A stretch of DNA of 64,000 nt from Paulownia fortunei (GCA_019321725.1 CM033115.1:8380673-8444672); one strand, 5' to 3'. Counted from the stretch's first letter, positions 35,583 through 47,135 are shown. The notes: generated by a model not told the origin, from the sequence alone. Numbers and translations are program-made.

Positions 35583-36660
35583 TGTCACAACTTACTAAAA
35601 ATATAAATACATGTATATAGAAATAACCTGTGCAATAAAGTTTACGCATGTATGCGTGTGTATAATTTTTTTTCAACTAGTTAGTTTGACAAAATACAGA
35701 TAAAAGTAAAGTACTTTCACATCCTATAACTATATATACATAGATAGTTATTTGAACAATAACAAGGTCTATCAAAATCATCACAAATTCAAACTCATAT
35801 ACAATGGAGTTTTGAAAGTGATATATAGGATACAGATACTAATATAATACAATAGACTGTGAAATCAAAAGCACAACCCATAAAATAGCCTAACAGGTCA
35901 TCATTCAAGTACATTGATCTTTGAAAGCATGTAGGAGCTCCACTGCCAACCCAGTAAACCAGAGGTCTCTAGTCTCATCATGCTCACCTATAATGCATGA
36001 ACTACATGAGCTAATGCTCAATAAGTAAAAATTATGCATGCCAAGAGCATGATATTAAATTTCATGCAACTCATCTCTAAGATATGATGATAGAACTTTG
36101 TCAAATTTGAGTACTCAAAAATCAAATAGTTTTTATTCAAAATCGCTTTATTTTATTGGGCCCTTGGCCCACCTACTATATATTAAAAAGAGCTATGCAT
36201 ATTATCAATAATCAAATAACTAATAATGGATTGATACAGTCGAGTAGACCATTCTCCCATAACCTCTAGAGATACACTTTCTGTCTTCCTCTATGATCAC
36301 CCGAGAAGTCCCGCACATGCGATATCAATTATAACAAAGGTACAGTCAAGTAGACCATCCTCTTGTGATCACCAAAGGTCTACCCTCTGTATTCCTTTGT
36401 GATCCACCAAGAAGTATCCCACTTGCGGTACCTAAAATATTACATAAGCATGCCTTAGTGCACTAGTAGTGGCCAATAAACATCTTTATTCATAAAAATC
36501 ATTTCTCAAATCATATCGTGTATGTAAGAACCTCAACTATACCCGTATGCCATGCATGCACATGTAAATGCCCATGAATGGTGTATTCAATATAAAATGC
36601 AACTCATCTTGCTCTCAATATATTTCAAGAATCATAAGACTCTTAAAGTATATAATATAC
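35583..36660 (-). repeat. Tekay2 5' LTR (minus), right end unclear
   Basis: On the minus strand the LTR ends agttgtgaca at 35583, just before the primer site. Landmarks in Tekay order follow rightward: the aacctgtgcaataaag region, a block around 35870-35950 related to the Tekay1 stretch gacctgttgggctattttgt, and agtagtggcc near 36463. The alignment becomes unclear between 36600 and 36680, where an inverted copy begins. The LTR is therefore shorter than the 2.9-kb type and probably truncated at its start. Confidence 0.75.
36236..36440 (-). repeat. Two-copy tandem repeat, unit about 106 bp, in Tekay2 LTR
   Basis: Copies begin acagtcgagtagacc at 36236 and acagtcaagtagacc at 36342. Both contain ctctgt/cttctgt...gatca/gatcc...gagaagt/agaagta and end near gcgatatc/gcggtacc. 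The repeat occupies the LTR position that holds the gcatggattt array in Tekay1. Confidence 0.75.
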
Positions 36661-36683
36661 TTGTCATCCAATCAATTGGAGCT

Positions 36684-37000
36684 CCTATAGGCTTTCAAAA
36701 GTTAATGTACATGGATGATGACCTGTTGGGCTATTTTGTGGGTTGTGCTTTTGATTTTATGATCTATTGTATTATATTAGTGACCTTATCTTGTATATCT
36801 CTTTCACAACTCCACTGTAAATAAGTCTGAGTTTATGATGATTTTGATAGACCTTTTTATTATTCAAATAACTCTCTATGTATATACAGTGTTACAAGTT
36901 GTGAAAATATTTTACTTTTATCAGTGTTTTGTCAAACTAACTAGCTGAATAGAAAAAAGTTATACACACGCATACATGCACAAACTTTGTTGCACAGGAG
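36684..37000 (+). repeat. Inverted partial copy of the Tekay2 LTR end
   Basis: Plus-orientation sequence starting at the palindrome ggagctcc and running to tgttgcacagg. It is the reverse complement of about 35620-35945 with moderate divergence (ctttcaaaagttaatgtacatggatgatgacctg versus ctttcaaagatcaatgtacttgaatgatgacctg). It stops 16 or so bases into the segment before the LTR end, then copia coding sequence begins at 37001. Confidence 0.85.
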
Positions 37001-38555
37001 ATCTGAAAGGATCACAAACCCACCTAAGAGGTATGAATTTTTGTTAGAGAACAATGAGGATAATCTCCCCTTGGATAGTGATCCGAGAACTTATGGAGAG
37101 GCGATATTTGATATCACCTTGGATGTTGGTAAGATGCTATGCAATCTGAGATGACCTTCATATACTCTAACAAATTATAGACCTTGGTGGACCCACCACA
37201 ATGAATAGTTCCCATTAGCTATAAATGTGTCTACATGCAGAAGCTTGGGCCTACAAAGCATAATTAGTCGCAAAAGGTTATACTCAGAAATAAGTAATTG
37301 ATTATGAGAAAACTTTGTCACTAGTAGTGATGCTTAAATCCATATAGATACTACTGACCATATCAACATATTATGACTACGAGATATGATAGATGGATGT
37401 GAAGATCGCTTTCCTTAATGAAAATATTAAAAAAAAAATATTTGAGATAGCTAAAAGGTTACATATCCAGAGGAATCAGCAAAAAGTTTGCAAGCTCAAA
37501 AGATCTATTTATGGACTCAAGTAGGCTTTCCAAAGTTGGAACGTCCAGTTTGATCAGGCAATTAAATCGTTTGATTTCCACAAGAATCCAGATGAACCTT
37601 GTGTCTACAAGAAGGTTAGTAGGAGTACAGTGATATTAATGTATGTTGATGATATCCTACTTATTGGGAATGAAGTAGGGATGTTGCAGTCAACTAAGAC
37701 TTGGTTGTTTAACTAGTTCTCTAAAAAGGATTTGGGAGAAGCATCCTTTATTTTGGGAATAAAGATCTATAGAGATATGTCTAGAATGATGATTAGACTA
37801 TCCAAATCCATGTACATAGACAAAATACTAAACAGGTTTAGCATAGAGGAATCCAAATGAGGATTCTTGCTAATAAGTCATGACATTTCTCTCTCAAGGG
37901 CTATGTCCCTAAAGACTCTTGATGAGAGGGAAAAGATGACTCACATACTTGTGTATTCGCCATTGGAAGCATACTATATGGTATGTTATGTACGAGGCCT
38001 GATGTCGCATATGGTCTGAGTGTCACAAGTAGATATTAGTCCAATCTAGGTGAGAAACATTGGAAGGCTGTAAAGATGATCCTTAAGTACTTGAGAAGAA
38101 CTAAGGATATCTTTTTTGTATACGGCTCTTGAAAACTAAAACTAAAAGCCTATACCAATTCTAGTTTTCATCCAATATAAATGACTTAAAGTCCATATCC
38201 GCATACATATTCACCATAAAAAGTAGTACAGTCAGCTGGAAGAGTTCCAAGCAAATGAAGACCTTGGATTCTACCATCAAGGCTGTGTACAATGTATATA
38301 GTTCCATCCATTATTAATCTTGTATTAATATACTGTGATAACAACAGAGCTATTGCACAAGTGAAAGAACCAAGATCTCATCAAAGATCCAAGCACATTT
38401 TGAGGTGATACCACCTAATTAGAGAGATCATTAGTAGAGGCAACGTTATAATGAATAAAGTCGCTTTGGCAAAAAATGTAGCAAACTCACTGACCAAACC
38501 CCTAGCACAGAAGGTATTTAACGGACATCTTGAAAAGATATGCCTGAAGTACATG
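37001..38555 (+). pseudogene. copia1 reverse transcriptase-RNase H (broken fragment)
   Basis: C-terminal pol of a Ty1/copia element. It opens with RSERITNPPKRYEFLLENN, the linker after integrase, followed by DSDPRTYGEAIFD. RT pieces lie in several frames: a Trp-rich TYGNLR/YRPWW region near 37140, DLFMDS at 37500, and STVILMYVDDILLIGNE with an intact YVDD at 37642-37653. RNase H remnants run from about 38080 to 38530 (YLRRTKDI, KAYTNSSFHP, RSKHILRxYHLIREIISRG). gag, protease and integrase are absent. Multiple stops and frameshifts show an old pseudogene. Confidence 0.87.
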
Positions 38556-40375
38556 GGTAATTAGCACTAGGGCAGGCATACGATGCATACTCGCATCATA
38601 AGGATGTCTGACTCCATGGACATTGGCGTAGTGATGCTAGTGCATTTATGTCAGTACTTATTAGAGAACAAGTACAATAAACAAGCCCACTAGAAATTCT
38701 TAGTTGGAGACATTGTCTGTCAAAATTAGAATTGTCATGTTATGATAGTACATGATTACTCATTTGATTTGAGGCACCATGATAGCCTTGTGCATGTAGT
38801 GTTCCAACCTGATGTATCTTTTGATTTCCTGACAATTATAAAAGGGGTACATTGGATGTTGCATTAATATGTATGGAGGTTAATGAGTGGCCAACAAATG
38901 ATTTGTCACTTGTCTGGCAGAATAATTCATTAGCTAAGGCAGGATGAATGTCAAATGGTTTTTTTTTTTAATAATTCAACATGTGTTAATGCAACTTGAA
39001 ATGGAACCATAGTTATTAAGTCAATTAGGGCTCTGACTTCTAATCCATACCTTAGACTTAATTGGAAGATTAAATGATGAAAGGACCTGATGTGCATGGT
39101 ATTCGTAATTAAAATAGGTTTACTCGCTAATTCACCTAGGACTAGATAGTCATGATACACTTACTAGGTGGTTATCATGACTTGTGAGGTTCTTGGAAAA
39201 TATGAGTTAATTTCAAGTAGATCAATTAATTAGAATAATTATTATTCATGAGTTGCAAATGTTGCAAGCCCACTTTTAGTAGTTGTGAACCAAAAAGATC
39301 ACACACAATTTGGAATGGAATATTCCTAACTTCAAAATTGATCCAAAGAGTCAGATCCAATTAATTACTGAAAATTAATTAATTGGGGCTTAAATTCCTT
39401 TCAATGAGTTGAATTTATTATTCAATTCAATAATTGAATTATTTAATTGGACCTAAAAAGATTAGGAAGTCTAATTGGAATGGAGCAATCACTTGATTAA
39501 ATCAATTAATTATGTAGACTCTAAATTAATTTACTCAATTAAATAATTAGATTATTTAATTAGGTTTAATTTGATTAAGTGGCCTTGATAGAATTAATTA
39601 ATTAAAATTGGGCTTAATCAATTAATTGAATTAATTGATGGATTTAATTAAGAGTACAAGCCCAATTCAAATAATCTATATAAAGATGCCCACAAGAGTT
39701 GTTGGAAGAAAATGGAATCCCAATAATTTGTATTCTCAGAAATATCTAGTGGATTAGATAAAATAAATCTCCACATATCATTGGAAGATACAAGGGATAG
39801 AGTTGGAGGTTTTTTAGGGATCTTTCAATCAAAAATCCTCTAACCAATTAGAGGAGTGGGCACAAATCCAAGAGTGGGACTCTTGGAATTTTCAATCACC
39901 GCATTATAAATATGGGGGTTGAAAATATGAGGAAGTAATCCTTTAATTTTTAGCCATCAAGAAAAAGAGAAAAAAATATTTTCTCCCTCTATCTTTTCTT
40001 GCATGAAAAATTCCATCTTTTTAATAGTATTTAATTCTTTTATCACAAGTTGATATTAAGAATTAATACTCACAAAAAACAAAACCCACTCCAAAAACTA
40101 GGTTAGTAAAAAATCTGGATTGCTAGCAGAGTTTAAATTTCGTATTCCTACTCAAAGTGTGGACTATTTTAGAGAAGAGATGATTAGATCCCTATAAATC
40201 AATATTCAAAACGAGGCTAGTAATCGATTTCTTCAAAACTACGATAATTAAAGTGCGTTAAAAGAATAAATCAAAACCCTTTTATTTATCAGTAAAACTA
40301 TTAAAAATTGTGAAATCAAGAAAATCGCATCGATTCCTGGGTAATGTTATAATTGTTATGGAATGAATGTTTAAA
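38556..40375 (+). repeat. copia1 3' LTR (approximate ends)
   Basis: Non-coding AT-rich sequence sharing ordered blocks with 54722-56650. Shared blocks include gatgctagtgca, ttagagaacaagtacaa, aaattaattaattgg and ttcttttatcacaagttgata. The left part is shorter than in the second copy, so some LTR sequence is deleted. The right end is placed where minus-strand gypsy gag sequence begins; no target duplication was found. Confidence 0.7.
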
Positions 40376-41522
40376 AAAAATTATTTTTCTTAGGCACACC
40401 TTGTGTTCAAGCAAACCCAACAAGATGTGTGACGCTAGTCATCATCTAAAGAGTAGGGGGTGAGGAAATCTGTCTCACCATCGATAAAGGGCCAATATCA
40501 CCTTTCAAGTGTTCTTCGTGGGGTTAGGTATTATCTGCAAAGGGAAGAAGTGGGTCAACCATGTTAAATTGGTTAGTGTCAAATAACCGATGAGTAGAAG
40601 GCTTTTGATAATCAGATTGGTAATGGCTTGGTTCGCTATAATTGAAATAACGAATGGCACCGCCAGGATGAGGATGGGGGAATGATAGCAGTTGCTTTCA
40701 TAGCTCTTATGGGCGAGGGATGTGGGTATAAGGAAGATTCAGTACTTTGCACACACAAGGCACTAAAGCCGATAGCGGTTGGATGCACTAATTATTTCTC
40801 AGCCTGTAATGCATGTTGGTAGGCTTCAAAAATAGATAATGGGTTGAACATATTCAAGATATTTTGGAGAGGGAAACAGAGGCCACCAATATATCTGGAG
40901 ACTAATTGAGTGGCAAATTCATTAAGGTTTGTGCAAGCCAGCAAGTGATAGAAGTCAACAATGTAGTCATTGATAGAGTGTGGTCCTTGGCTGAGTAATT
41001 AAAGCCGTTGATACAAGTCGCGCTCATAATTATAAGGGAGAAACATTAATCTCATTTATTTCTTAAATTTCTCCCAAGATGTGATTTTGGGTTTGCCGAT
41101 GCCCACATAGGTCCCTTTTAATTACTACCACCACACTTAAGCACGGCCATAGAGACGGGTGGTGATTAAAGGGACACAGCGTGGCGGGGACATCTTTGAA
41201 GTCAAGGATTTTCTCCACATTATTGAGCCAATCCAAGAATCCATCCACCTAGAGTTCTCCATGAAAATTTGAAACATCGATCTTGAAACCAGATTCCCAT
41301 CGACGATCATCGGCACAAGCATGAGCTATAGATAGGGTAAATGAATTAAACCCATTGTCAAGATCATTGTCAGTAGCCTCAGGATCAAAGTGTTGTTGAC
41401 AGTGATGGAGCGTTGCCAACTGTTTTGTCAAGTGTTCTGCCTATTGGCAAAGTTGGGTAACCTAATCACGGCACAAGACTTCATCGAGGTTGGCGTCATT
41501 CGCACGTCTCCGTGGAGGCATG
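40376..41522 (-). pseudogene. gag: gypsy4 gag fragment (minus, broken)
   Basis: Minus-strand gag starting at ATG 41522 (MPPRRRANDANLDEVL). The conserved core follows: FKIDVSNFHGELQVDGFLDW, LNNVEKILDFKDVP, then in other frames KITSWEKFKKQMRLMFLPYN, YERDLYQRLQLLSQGPHSIN and a later ARYLGGL-like stretch. In-frame stops occur near 41460 and 41250. The type is that of chromovirus gag with a FLDWL motif. The fragment ends against copia1 LTR sequence at about 40376, without zinc knuckle or pol. Confidence 0.82.
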
Positions 41523-41540
41523 ATATGAGATCGTGCTAAA

Positions 41541-41550
41541 ACTAATACCA
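41541..41550 (-). promoter_or_regulatory. Degenerate initiator-Met primer-binding site (gypsy4)
   Basis: The minus strand reads TGGTATTAGT between gag and the LTR end at 41557 (tgcatcagag precedes it). It has a one-base change from TGGTATCAGA in the first ten positions and is in the expected place. Confidence 0.6.
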
Positions 41551-41556
41551 CTCTGA

Positions 41557-41874
41557 TGCAGCATGCATAGTGACTGAAAGAGCATCAACGTCGATTGAAT
41601 ACCAGGAATTCCAGGCAATCGACAAAATTTTAAAAAGTTTTACTCAAATCCCACTACTAGTTTGGTTGACTTATCCCCTTATAACAAAATTAATCCTAAA
41701 AACATAAAATACCAAATTATGAAATAAGTCCCTAAAAAATAAATGAATTGCGAAAAAAATCAACTTGTCCTAGCCAAACTAATATTTATTTTCTTTAAGA
41801 GCCTTTAGATATTCTTGGCGAGCCATGAATTCACTTTCCAAATGCATTGCATCATCCAAGATGTAAATTAATCA
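41557..41874 (-). repeat. gypsy4 5' LTR (minus, about 318 bp)
   Basis: This is bounded on the minus strand by TGATTAATTTACATC at 41874 and ...gctgca at 41557, next to the primer site. The ends fit TG...CA. No second copy is in the window to confirm the length. Sequence to the right matches a copia LTR. Confidence 0.55.
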
Positions 41875-42173
41875 AAAACTCCTAGTATTGGAAAGAAAGA
41901 AACAATATAAGGAGGAACGAGATGGAGATATAGATAAATAGAAAAGGGGATCAAATCTATTTAGAATAGGATTGAGCTATCTGGTATACTTACAAGATGG
42001 TAGCCGAATTTTAGAGAGCTTTTACAAGAAAAATTTTTGGCCACTTTGATATACACACATTCACTCTCTTTTCTCTTATGTCTTGTGTTCTTTAGTTCCA
42101 TCAAAGGTTCCATATGTTTGATATTTAAATTAATTCTCTTATCACTAGTTGACATTGGAGTTAAATCTATAAT
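41875..42173 (+). repeat. copia LTR fragment
   Basis: Blocks aactcctagtattgg...gaaagaaa and ttaattctcttatcac match the copia LTR at about 56126-56345 in plus orientation. It is cut on both sides, by the gypsy4 LTR and by the end of the Athila3 LTR. Confidence 0.6.
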
Positions 42174-43779
42174 TACTATAACTTTAAGGTTGCAAACCCA
42201 AGTGCAGGTTGTAATAAGTAATAAATTTCTCGTGAGTACAAGGTCGACCCACAGGGAAGTTGTTTAAGAATTCAAGTTATATTTCTAAAAAGATGGATTT
42301 TATGTGAATCAAAATATATGAACAATTAATGTATGATGTAACTAAAGAAAAATCGAAGTAATAAAAGTACTGAGGATTAGGAATCCACTCTTGAGTTTTG
42401 GATAGAGAAATGGTTATTTATTATTTTTACCTCTATTAATTGCTATAATTGAAATCCATACATAATGAAGGTTCCAATGGGAAGATATTATCAAGTAACT
42501 CATGCAATAAGGTAATCATGATATTGTCTTACTATTGCAAATTATCTCTTAACACCAACACTTATTTATGGAATCAAGTATTTATGCACACCTTCGTTAA
42601 CAACAAATTAAGGTTTCACATTAGCAGTCGGTGGGTTAAAACCGTACAATAAGCTAAATGAACTCAAGTATTTGTTGTGCCATTGAAGATACATAAATCT
42701 AGAATCACCACAAAACAAGTAGGGTTTAGATCAAAAATAAAAATAATAATACAACATACTTAAATATTTTTTACCTTTATAACCATTCATATTCCTCCAT
42801 CAAGAGGTTCACCATTTTTCCTCAACAAAATAAAATTTAGAAAGACATAATAAAAGTAGCAAAGACTAAAAATATAAGAGAAAGTAGAGAATGTATATCT
42901 ATTACTACTAGATAACTTACACTACTAGAAAACATACAAACTAGATAACTTAGCCTAAAGAAATCCTTTGCCCCCCTCTCTTACAAGCTTAATATATGGC
43001 ATATTTATAGTACATAGAGTAAGCTAGAGGCCAAATAAATAATGGAGGGGTTAATCAAGTGGTATGCTAGTTGCCAAGAGTTAGTAAATTGTTACACCAA
43101 TTTCTCATCTATTGAATTGAATTATATTTTCGGTCCTATACAACTAGATTTTGAAGATACTTAAAGAATTAAAATTATAGATCATTTGGTGCTGATATAT
43201 TTTCATATATCTTTTGTCAAATTTGGCGGTCGGATGAAGGAGATATGATCAAAGTACTGAGTCATGTCCAAGAGCCATCCTTTAACAAAAGCAGCAAATT
43301 GTAGACTATATTTTTACCATTTTGACACATTTTCACACTATCTTATCTTCAGCAAACTTGTTTACTTATCTTTTATATATAACACATCCAAATTTCAGCC
43401 CAAAATAAATTTGGACTCAAGAGATATAACCTAATTGGTAAAATATGTCAATATTGGGCTGAACTTTGATCCGAATTTTGGTGATCCATTTTGTGCAACT
43501 ATTTGGATGAATTTTCTGCTACTATCAAGACTGAATTGGGCTAAGCTTCCAATAGGAAAGTTGTAGCTCTATTCTTGTCTTTCAAATGAAACAAGTTTTA
43601 GGTTCATAAGACTTTTGATCATGAAGGTATGCTCAAATTACAAATACTATACAAGTTTGGAAATATTCTTCTATTTATTCCCTAACATAAAACGTTAATA
43701 AAACAATAATATTAACAAGAATAAAATAAGAAAAGTATAAAGAATTTAATACAAAAATATGTCAAAATATGACTTATCA
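42174..43779 (-). repeat. Athila3 3' LTR (minus, about 1606 bp)
   Basis: On the minus strand it begins TGATAAGTCATATTTTGACAT at 43779. It ends near 42174, where the partner LTR at 51459 ends in tgtagca. From 42174 to about 42715 it is matched by 51459-51995 with few differences. An Athila3-like start is also seen at 59607 (TGATATGTGCATATTTTGACAT). Confidence 0.88.
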
Positions 43780-45544
43780 AATTCCTCTACAGTTAACCCT
43801 TGCTTGTCCTCGAGCAAGCTTAAAACAAATAAAAACTAATCCACTTTCGTAGGAAATTACGATTACATTTAGCATATGCAACAAGCCTTTAAACCCCTAG
43901 GCAGACCATAAAGTACGAGTTATAATCTCGTGAGGGTTTCTAGCAGTGATACGCACAAACACCTATAATAACCATCTCCCAACTTTTATTCTCATGAAGC
44001 AACAAAGTAATATGCAAATAAAATCAAACAAATGTTAAGTTTAACTCTTAGTCATTCAAAAGTCAATACATTTCTACAGTAAGCATACTCAAATGTGTGT
44101 GTGGACAGTTAATGTCAATAGTGATGAAACTATGCATGCTTCAAATAAGTGAATTCTCATAAAACCTTACAAAAATCATCACCCAAACTCTAACAGAAAA
44201 GTTAAACATCACAGGCTCTTCCTTTGGTGCAAATCTCCACTACAGTGAATGCACCACATAAAATTAAAAGGTATTCAACAAAGGTTGTAATAGGGCTAAA
44301 GAGTGGTGATGTAGCTAAGAAATAAAAGGATAGGATGCAATAAAGGTTCTAAAAACTTCATGAAATTAGAGACATAGAATTTATCGATGAAGAATTCTCA
44401 AGCTCCACAAATTTCACACTAAGGTCTATTATTATTGAATTGGATCCCCCTTCATCTTGCAACATCTCATTTTTAGTTGCAACTTGTAATACTTTGCATT
44501 TTTTTCTATTTTTTTATTTTTTTTTTCTTTTTTTTTCTTTTTTTTTCTTTTTTTTTTAAAGAGAAACTTCCCCACAAGTATCTTCTATTCCAACATGAAT
44601 TTCTTTTGTAAGTTCAAGCTGTCAATTAAATGTCTCTTAAACTCCAATCATTTTTAGAACAAGGGTTGGATAATAGTGAATTTAGACTAGATAAAAAGAT
44701 ATAGTTATAAAAAAAATTATTTATTTATTGAAAGGATCAAAGTGGTTTACTAGGGGGATGTTTTATTGAAACATCATATGGGGAATAAGCTGATTTGACA
44801 ATGGTGCTAGAAAGCCTAATGCTTTAATTATTTTTCTAATCGTGCACTATCAGTCGTTCGCCTCGACAGAGCAAAAGTAAAACTTCTAATACTGAACCCT
44901 TACATGTTCGAAGATTCAAGTAATGATTAGAGAAAGGGTATAAGAACTATCTATTTTGACATAATTGTCATCACACTGAATAACATAACTATTTGGGCAA
45001 AATAAAATTTGTGTATAATTATCGCAAACATATATTAACCAAATAACAACATCAAAGTCCAAAACAACACCCATCATCAATCAAACCATATTATTCATCC
45101 TTAATGTTAATCATTGAAGTTGGAAGAACCTTTACGACTCAAAAAATAATTGGTAATTGACAAACATTTGTTAAAAACTTCACAAACCTGCCATGTTATG
45201 CAAAAAATAAGGATGCGTCTTAAGAGTGTTACAATTACCCTTTACTTAGCCACCATTTTTCATGCTTTCAATAGACCTATCAAAAAAACACGCTTGATTT
45301 TTTATTTTTTATTTAAATATTAGAAAAACACACATTGAACACACAAGTCATGATATCAACTATCCCTCCCCCAACCTAATCGAGACATTGTCTCCAATAT
45401 AAAAAATAGATATGAAAGTAGAGTTTGAAAGATATCACCTGAAATGTGGCTAATAAAGCTTAAACAACAAAACAAATACATAGTATTAAATAAAATCATT
45501 AACAATAAGTATCACAGACTGAGAGTCAAATTTAATTTGCGTTT
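43780..45544 (-). other. Athila3 3' untranslated region
   Basis: Non-coding part between the LTR and the LOG pseudogene. Minus-strand phrases such as agcttgctcgaggacaagc (near 43810) and ggagacaatgtctcgat...ttgggggaggga (near 45365-45400) are of a kind usual in the 3' regions of Athila-type elements. At 44494-44560 the plus strand is a tandem run of T8-T10 blocks separated by single C. I see no supported gene here. Confidence 0.65.
44494..44560. repeat. Low-complexity (TnC) tandem tract
   Basis: Blocks of 7-11 T separated by single c or a, period about 10. On the minus strand this is an interrupted A-run lying about 1 kb downstream of the LOG pseudogene. It could be simple-repeat expansion or an old A-rich tail. 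Confidence 0.85.
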
Positions 45545-46138
45545 TCAACCATTGTTCCTATTGGACCAATCCACATTGGCTAAAGCTGGATCAGGTTCTA
45601 GCATATATGCTACAAGTTGATCAATCAGCTGGTTAGGTGTCGGAGCAGAAATGATGATTTTTCTTACAGAAGTTGAAATAATTTTTTTTTTCATAGCATG
45701 ATCTACAAAAGATAGCAAACCATCATAAAAACCAATAATATTAAGAATACCTATAGGTTTTTGGTGAATGTTGAATTGTGCCCAATAGATAATTTGAAAT
45801 AATTCCTCTAGTATACCAAACTGCTAGATAGAATGATGAATGCATCCACATTGTTTAACATGTTAGGCATTTTGTCTTGAACATGTGACACTTTTAGCTC
45901 ATCTCCAATGGTCATACCTGTGATATTCTGTACTGTTAAAGATTTTGGGATAACTCCCAGAATTTTGACACCTCCTACATAAGCAGAAATAGCAACACTC
46001 CCCATTAATCCCAAACTCCCTCCCCCATATACTAAATGAATTTTTTTTGCTAAGGTTCTACCAAAGTTATTGGCTGCTCCTATAAACTCATTTTTTTCCA
46101 AGATTGGATCCACAAAAAACACAAATTGAATTTACGAC
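45545..46138 (-). pseudogene. LOG: LOG-like cytokinin-activating phosphoribohydrolase, intronless pseudogene
   Basis: LOG enzymes release active cytokinin bases from riboside 5'-monophosphates in the cytosol. On the minus strand the copy starts with CVFCGS (46106-46123). It then has, after a one-base frame change in an A-run, NNFGRTLAKKIHLVYGGGSL (about 46015-46060) and GVIPKSL...ITGMTIGDE. After a second frame change near 45825 come GILEELFQIIYWAQFNIHQ, PIGILN, FYDGLLSFVD, SAPTPNQLIDQL and a TGA at 45545-45547. About 196 codons cover nearly the whole family length (about 210) with no intron, although plant LOG genes have several. The catalytic PGGxGTxxE motif reads S-S-S...GILEE, so the copy is dead even apart from its frameshifts. 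It lies inside Athila3, on the same strand. Confidence 0.88.
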
Positions 46139-46631
46139 TTGAAGAAACTTCTATTTTTTATTTTATTTTTTTTATTTTTTTTTAAAAATAAGTTGTGCAA
46201 AAATAGAGTGAGTACGATGATATTTATTGAGGTGTGAATAGGGAATTCATTTATTACATGTCTTTTTCTTTTGTCAAAAAGGTTAAAAATAAGGTCACAT
46301 ACAAAATTTAAAAATTACCTACTCACATGTGAAAGTACATGTAGTTGTGATTGTGGCTCACATCTTCTTCTGGTTTTACGTCCAGTAACGGCTTAAACGC
46401 CCTCTATAGGGGGAGGATATGCTTTCCATCCCATTTTCTTATAAACTAGCAAACAGAGTCTTTTAATGTCAAATTCCCAAGACTATAAAACTCATATTAA
46501 TTTCAAAAACGATCCCATAAATCAAGAATTGCACACTGTACCAATCCACATGAATGCATTTCAAGAGTCAATATAATGTGATCTAAAGACTCCTTACTCA
46601 GTCCATCCATAATGAATTTAAGTTTATCTTC
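46139..46631 (-). other. Athila3 spacer between unassigned ORF and LOG copy
   Basis: The half nearest 46631 may continue the upstream reading frame: the minus strand has LKFIMDGLSKESLDHIILTL and EMHSCGLVQCAILDLWDRF before stops. The half nearest 46139 is T/A-rich (46150-46190). No known domain was recognised. Confidence 0.5.
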
Positions 46632-47135
46632 TCAATTTTTAGAGACCATTCCTAAAGAACGATACTTTTTGTTGCAAGTCCATCTAGCACAATTGTGATA
46701 AACTTTTATTTTTTTCACCCTTCGTTTTTTTGAATATGTACTTTTATCAAAACCAGGCATGTATCTAGTAAGCAAATCTGGAAACTCATGTGAAAACTCA
46801 CATGCTCTTACCTTTGCTTCAATTATCCATCGTATGTCCTTCGGAATGCCCTTGTGCATAAGCATCCTCAATCTTTCAATCCTGATTTTATAAATTTTCA
46901 AAATTGCATTTTTAGGAAGAAAAGAAAATAGCTTCTTGAGAGTTAGAAAAATGTCACCCATTTTGAAAAGAACAAGAAAAGAGAATGATAAAAGTAAAGA
47001 AAATTTGTACAAAGATTTCAATTGTTTGTGAAACTGACAAGTTTGACTTTTATAGTCACGGAGTACCGTTATCCGCCATTTAACTGGGAAAAGAAAAAAA
47101 TAAAATAAAATAAAGAAAAAAAATAAAAATTTCAT
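46632..47135 (-). CDS. Unassigned ORF downstream of Athila3 integrase
   Basis: An open frame of 168 codons. The first 60 residues include an N-terminal hydrophobic stretch (FLFFFFILFYFFLFPV) that may be chance translation of a T-rich leader; a more natural start is the inner methionine at MGDIFLTLKKLF. From there the protein is basic and lysine/arginine-rich. It has RIERLRMLMHKGIPKDIRWI, KVRACEFSHEFPDLLTRYMP, SKKRRVKKIKVY and two cysteines near the end. It lies where env-like or accessory frames are found in Athila-type elements. I do not recognise a domain and assign no function. Confidence 0.45.
   Translation of the reverse strand: MKFLFFFFILFYFFLFPVKWRITVLRDYKSQTCQFHKQLKSLYKFSLLLSFSFLVLFKMGDIFLTLKKLFSFLPKNAILKIYKIRIERLRMLMHKGIPKDIRWIIEAKVRACEFSHEFPDLLTRYMPGFDKSTYSKKRRVKKIKVYHNCARWTCNKKYRSLGMVSKN

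Noticed and set aside
38660..38690. LTR start of copia1 at the ttagagaacaagtac block
   Set aside because: In copia3 the same block (55074) lies about 350 bases after a better polypurine-like tract, so it is more likely inside the LTR.
44494..44560. Poly(A) tail of the LOG retrocopy
   Set aside because: It is about 1 kb from the LOG stop, with Athila-type 3' sequence in between, and is a regular T/C tandem rather than a plain tail; left as a possibility only.
46930..47135. N-terminal hydrophobic segment of the unassigned Athila3 frame as a signal peptide
   Set aside because: It is translation of a run of ttt/aaa codons upstream of a better internal Met; not convincing as a signal sequence.
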